From Clostridia bacterium (GTDB taxonomy: Bacteria > Bacillota > Clostridia > Saccharofermentanales > UBA5734), in contig RZZF01000086.1 of assembly GCA_009929975.1 (NCBI GenBank), positions 1 to 7,469 on the forward strand: 7,469 nucleotides of DNA. Reading direction: 5' to 3'. The translations under genes and the position numbers were made by a program. Under the pieces are notes generated by a model. It had not been told where the DNA came from, did no database searches, and saw nothing but the letters and a program-made list of their open reading frames with translations. Below, in pieces: positions 6,440-7,469 of this stretch (the stretch's first letter is position 1; each line of letters opens with the position of its first letter).

Positions 6440-6468
6440 AAATTGATTTGCGTCAAGGAAATCAATTT
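6440..6468. repeat. 10-bp perfect inverted repeat (AT-rich hairpin)
   Basis: AAATTGATTT (6440-6449) and its exact reverse complement AAATCAATTT (6459-6468) flank a nine-base loop GCGTCAAGG. The right arm is followed by CTTTTC. It could act as a weak terminator after the regulator gene, but the stem has only two G:C pairs and the T-run is short, so a protein-binding dyad is equally likely. Its left arm contains the first half of the FNR-like box. Confidence 0.5.
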
Positions 6469-6484
6469 CTTTTCATGCGACAAT
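6443..6484 (+). promoter_or_regulatory. FNR-type box and candidate class II promoter of the Ric-like gene
   Basis: TTGATTTGCGTCAA (6443-6456) matches the FNR consensus TTGAT-N4-ATCAA at nine of ten specified bases (G for A at 6452). A plausible -10, GACAAT (6479-6484, four of six), would place the transcript start near 6491, so the box would be centred at about -41.5, the classical position for FNR activation. No good -35 is present, as expected for such a promoter. The regulator encoded just upstream has the FNR-type recognition residues. The remainder of 6336-6563 shows no gene or RNA that I recognise. Confidence 0.5.
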
Positions 6485-6563
6485 TCAAGCACAGGGAACA
6501 GCAGACAATCAACCATCCGAAGCGTTCCAACGGTTTGAATCATGTTAGAGAGTGGTGAGCAAG

Positions 6564-6866
6564 ATGAATAAAAGATCGAATTATTACAAAAAGAACCAGC
6601 AGGTTTTCCAGACATTGAAGCAATATGTTCCGGTCGTTGACCGGGTCCATGGCGAAAACCACCCGGAGTTTCATGTTGTACGGCAGTTGTTTGAGGCCAT
6701 CTTAGATCAAGCGGCATCGGCCGGCTCTGATGACATCAACCTGAGTGATGAGTTTTCCAGGCTGCGTGAAGTGACAGGCGATTACACGGTGCCCGATGAT
6801 GTATGTGAAAGCTACGAAGCGGTTTACAGCATGCTGTCTGAACTTGATCAGTCATATCATGCGTAA
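6564..6866 (+). CDS. Small Ric-like protein (putative iron-sulfur cluster repair family)
   Basis: The 100-residue acidic protein is soluble and lacks a signal peptide. YVPVVDRVHGENHPEFHVVR (21-40) resembles a motif I recall from small Firmicutes proteins annotated as iron-sulfur cluster repair di-iron protein Ric; His29, His33, Glu35 and His37 could bind metal. The tail YTVPDDVCESYEAVYSMLSE (74-93) also fits that group as remembered. It is much shorter than full YtfE/ScdA proteins (about 220 residues) and lacks the complete set of hemerythrin ligands, so a di-iron repair activity is uncertain. ATG at 6564 is preferred, with GGTGAG at 6554-6559 upstream; GTG at 6552 or 6555 are alternatives adding three or four residues. 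Its position behind a Crp/Fnr regulator and an FNR-like box supports a role in oxygen or nitric oxide stress. Confidence 0.65.
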   Translation: MNKRSNYYKKNQQVFQTLKQYVPVVDRVHGENHPEFHVVRQLFEAILDQAASAGSDDINLSDEFSRLREVTGDYTVPDDVCESYEAVYSMLSELDQSYHA

Positions 6867-6896
6867 TCCGGTAACGGCAGAGAGGAAGGTGTCACA

Positions 6897-6944
6897 ATGC
6901 AGAGGTTGATTCTCGGCAATAAAAACCTGATCATCGTCCTTTGA
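6897..6944 (+). pseudogene. 5' end of an unidentified gene, cut at the ftsH junction
   Basis: ATG at 6897 is preceded by a strong ribosome binding site, AGGAAGG (6883-6889), with seven bases of spacing, and stands 30 bp after the Ric-like gene, so a third operon gene evidently started here. Only about seven codons (MQRLILG) are likely native; from about 6918 the sequence is antisense ftsH, and the frame stops at TGA 6942-6944 after 15 codons. The product cannot be identified from so few residues. Confidence 0.5.
6915..6920. other. Junction between host operon and foreign ftsH fragment
   Basis: To the left, the sequence reads as the start of a forward gene with a good ribosome binding site. 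To the right, the reverse strand reads continuously as FtsH. FtsH identity ends after DDDQVFI, whose final Ile codon is the complement of 6918-6920; the next residues (AENQPLHC) do not fit the GRD-type continuation usual in FtsH. Codon use and AT content change at the same place. No insertion sequence ends, target duplication or attachment site are visible. Confidence 0.65.
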
Positions 6945-7469
6945 GTATGAAAGAGGGCCAAGTTCACTCATTCCCCATGACCTTACCATTTTATGAGCAA
7001 TGCTTGTCGCTTGCTTGATATCGTTTGAGGCTCCAGTGCTTATTCTTTTAAAAATCAAATCTTCAGCAATTCTTCCACCAAATGCAACAGAAAGTGAGCT
7101 TTCCAGTTGGTCTTTATATCTGAAATCACTTTCATCAGGAAGAAACCAGGTAACACCAGCAGCTCTTCCCCTTGGAATTATGGTTATTTTATTAACAGCA
7201 TCTGTATAAGGGAGAAGTCTTGCAACAAGAGCATGGCCTCCTTCGTGGTAAGCGGTTACTTTTTTCTCATCTTCACTCATTACTTTAGATTTTCTTTCAA
7301 GGCCCATATAGACTTTATCCTTTGCATCTTAAAAGTCTTTCATGTCTATAAAGTCTTTGTCTCTTTTTGCTGCAATGAGAGCTGCCTCGTTCACAACATT
7401 TTCAAGGTCAGCACCTGAAAATCCGGGAGTTCCCTTTGCAAGTGCTCTTATATTTACACCCTCTTCAAC
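6918..7469 (-). pseudogene. ftsH: FtsH ATP-dependent zinc metalloprotease fragment with in-frame stop
   Basis: FtsH is a membrane-anchored AAA+ protease that degrades misfolded membrane proteins and some cytoplasmic regulators. Reading leftward from the window end, the first 46 codons encode the end of the AAA module, including [20 protein letters not shown]. An in-frame TAA (complement of 7329-7331) then stands where the family normally has Glu in a DFEDAKDKV-like segment, a one-base change from GAA. The frame resumes as DAKDKVYMGLERKS and the protease domain, with the zinc motif HEGGH, AFGGRIAEDLIF, STGASNDIKQAT and MVRSWGMSELGPLSYS. Homology stops after DDDQVFI at about 6918, so the C-terminal region with the remaining protease helices is lost. 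The N-terminal membrane part and Walker motifs lie outside the window. Family assignment is secure. Whether this is a genuine decayed copy or a misassembled end from another genome is open; the composition change favours the latter. Confidence 0.85.

Noticed and set aside
6403..6717. Reverse open frame across the intergenic region and Ric-like gene
   Set aside because: It overlaps the FNR-like box and the forward gene, lacks a ribosome binding site and resembles no known protein.
7000..7418. Forward open frames at the right end
   Set aside because: They are antisense to unmistakable FtsH protease coding sequence.
1..7469. CRISPR array, tRNA, rRNA, insertion sequence ends or riboswitch
   Set aside because: No regularly spaced repeats, tRNA-like cloverleaf, rRNA signature, transposase or terminal inverted repeats, or known riboswitch core was seen on either strand by eye.

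Overview
The first 6.9 kb look like one stretch of a fermentative, glycan-degrading bacterium. Strong AGGAG-type ribosome binding sites, short intergenic gaps, leader-less (cytoplasmic) glycosidases and a Crp/Fnr regulator beside a small Ric-like protein suggest an anaerobic or facultative Bacillota (Firmicutes), plausibly gut-associated. This taxonomic guess is an inference; no rRNA or other phylogenetic marker of that genome is present. The last ~550 bases do not appear to belong with the rest.

Layout. (1) A PHP-domain metal-dependent phosphoesterase, cut by the window start, runs leftward from 506. (2) A divergent control region (507-733) separates it from a rightward cytoplasmic GH29 alpha-L-fucosidase (734-2101). 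(3) An AT-rich higB-higA toxin-antitoxin module (2216-2822) has its own promoter overlapped by a tandem 16-bp repeat, the likely HigA operator. (4) Two clan GH-A glycosidases (2837-4474 and 4495-5529) follow so closely on higA that they are probably co-transcribed with it, unless a promoter lies inside higA. (5) A Crp/Fnr regulator with a Cys/His-rich N-terminus (5595-6335) is followed by a 228-bp intergenic region holding a near-perfect FNR-type box. (6) That box precedes a small protein resembling the Ric family of iron-sulfur cluster repair proteins (6564-6866), and a further gene (start 6897) breaks off after about seven codons. (7) From about 6918 to the end there is a reverse-strand fragment of an FtsH protease gene. 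It is AT-rich, lacks both ends and carries an in-frame TAA.

How the parts work together. The fucosidase and the two GH-A enzymes look like an intracellular set for finishing the breakdown of imported oligosaccharides, but no transporter is visible and the substrate cannot be read from sequence alone. The regulator, the FNR-like box and the Ric-like gene form a plausible small circuit for responding to oxygen, nitric oxide or metal stress. The abrupt switch into ftsH, in the middle of another gene and with different composition, is best explained by a chimeric contig end; a real insertion with decay of ftsH is the alternative.

The most useful leads are the Cys/His-rich regulator with its candidate target box, the five-cysteine cluster in the second GH-A enzyme, the apparently leaderless and operator-covered higB promoter in front of glycosidase genes, and the ftsH junction.
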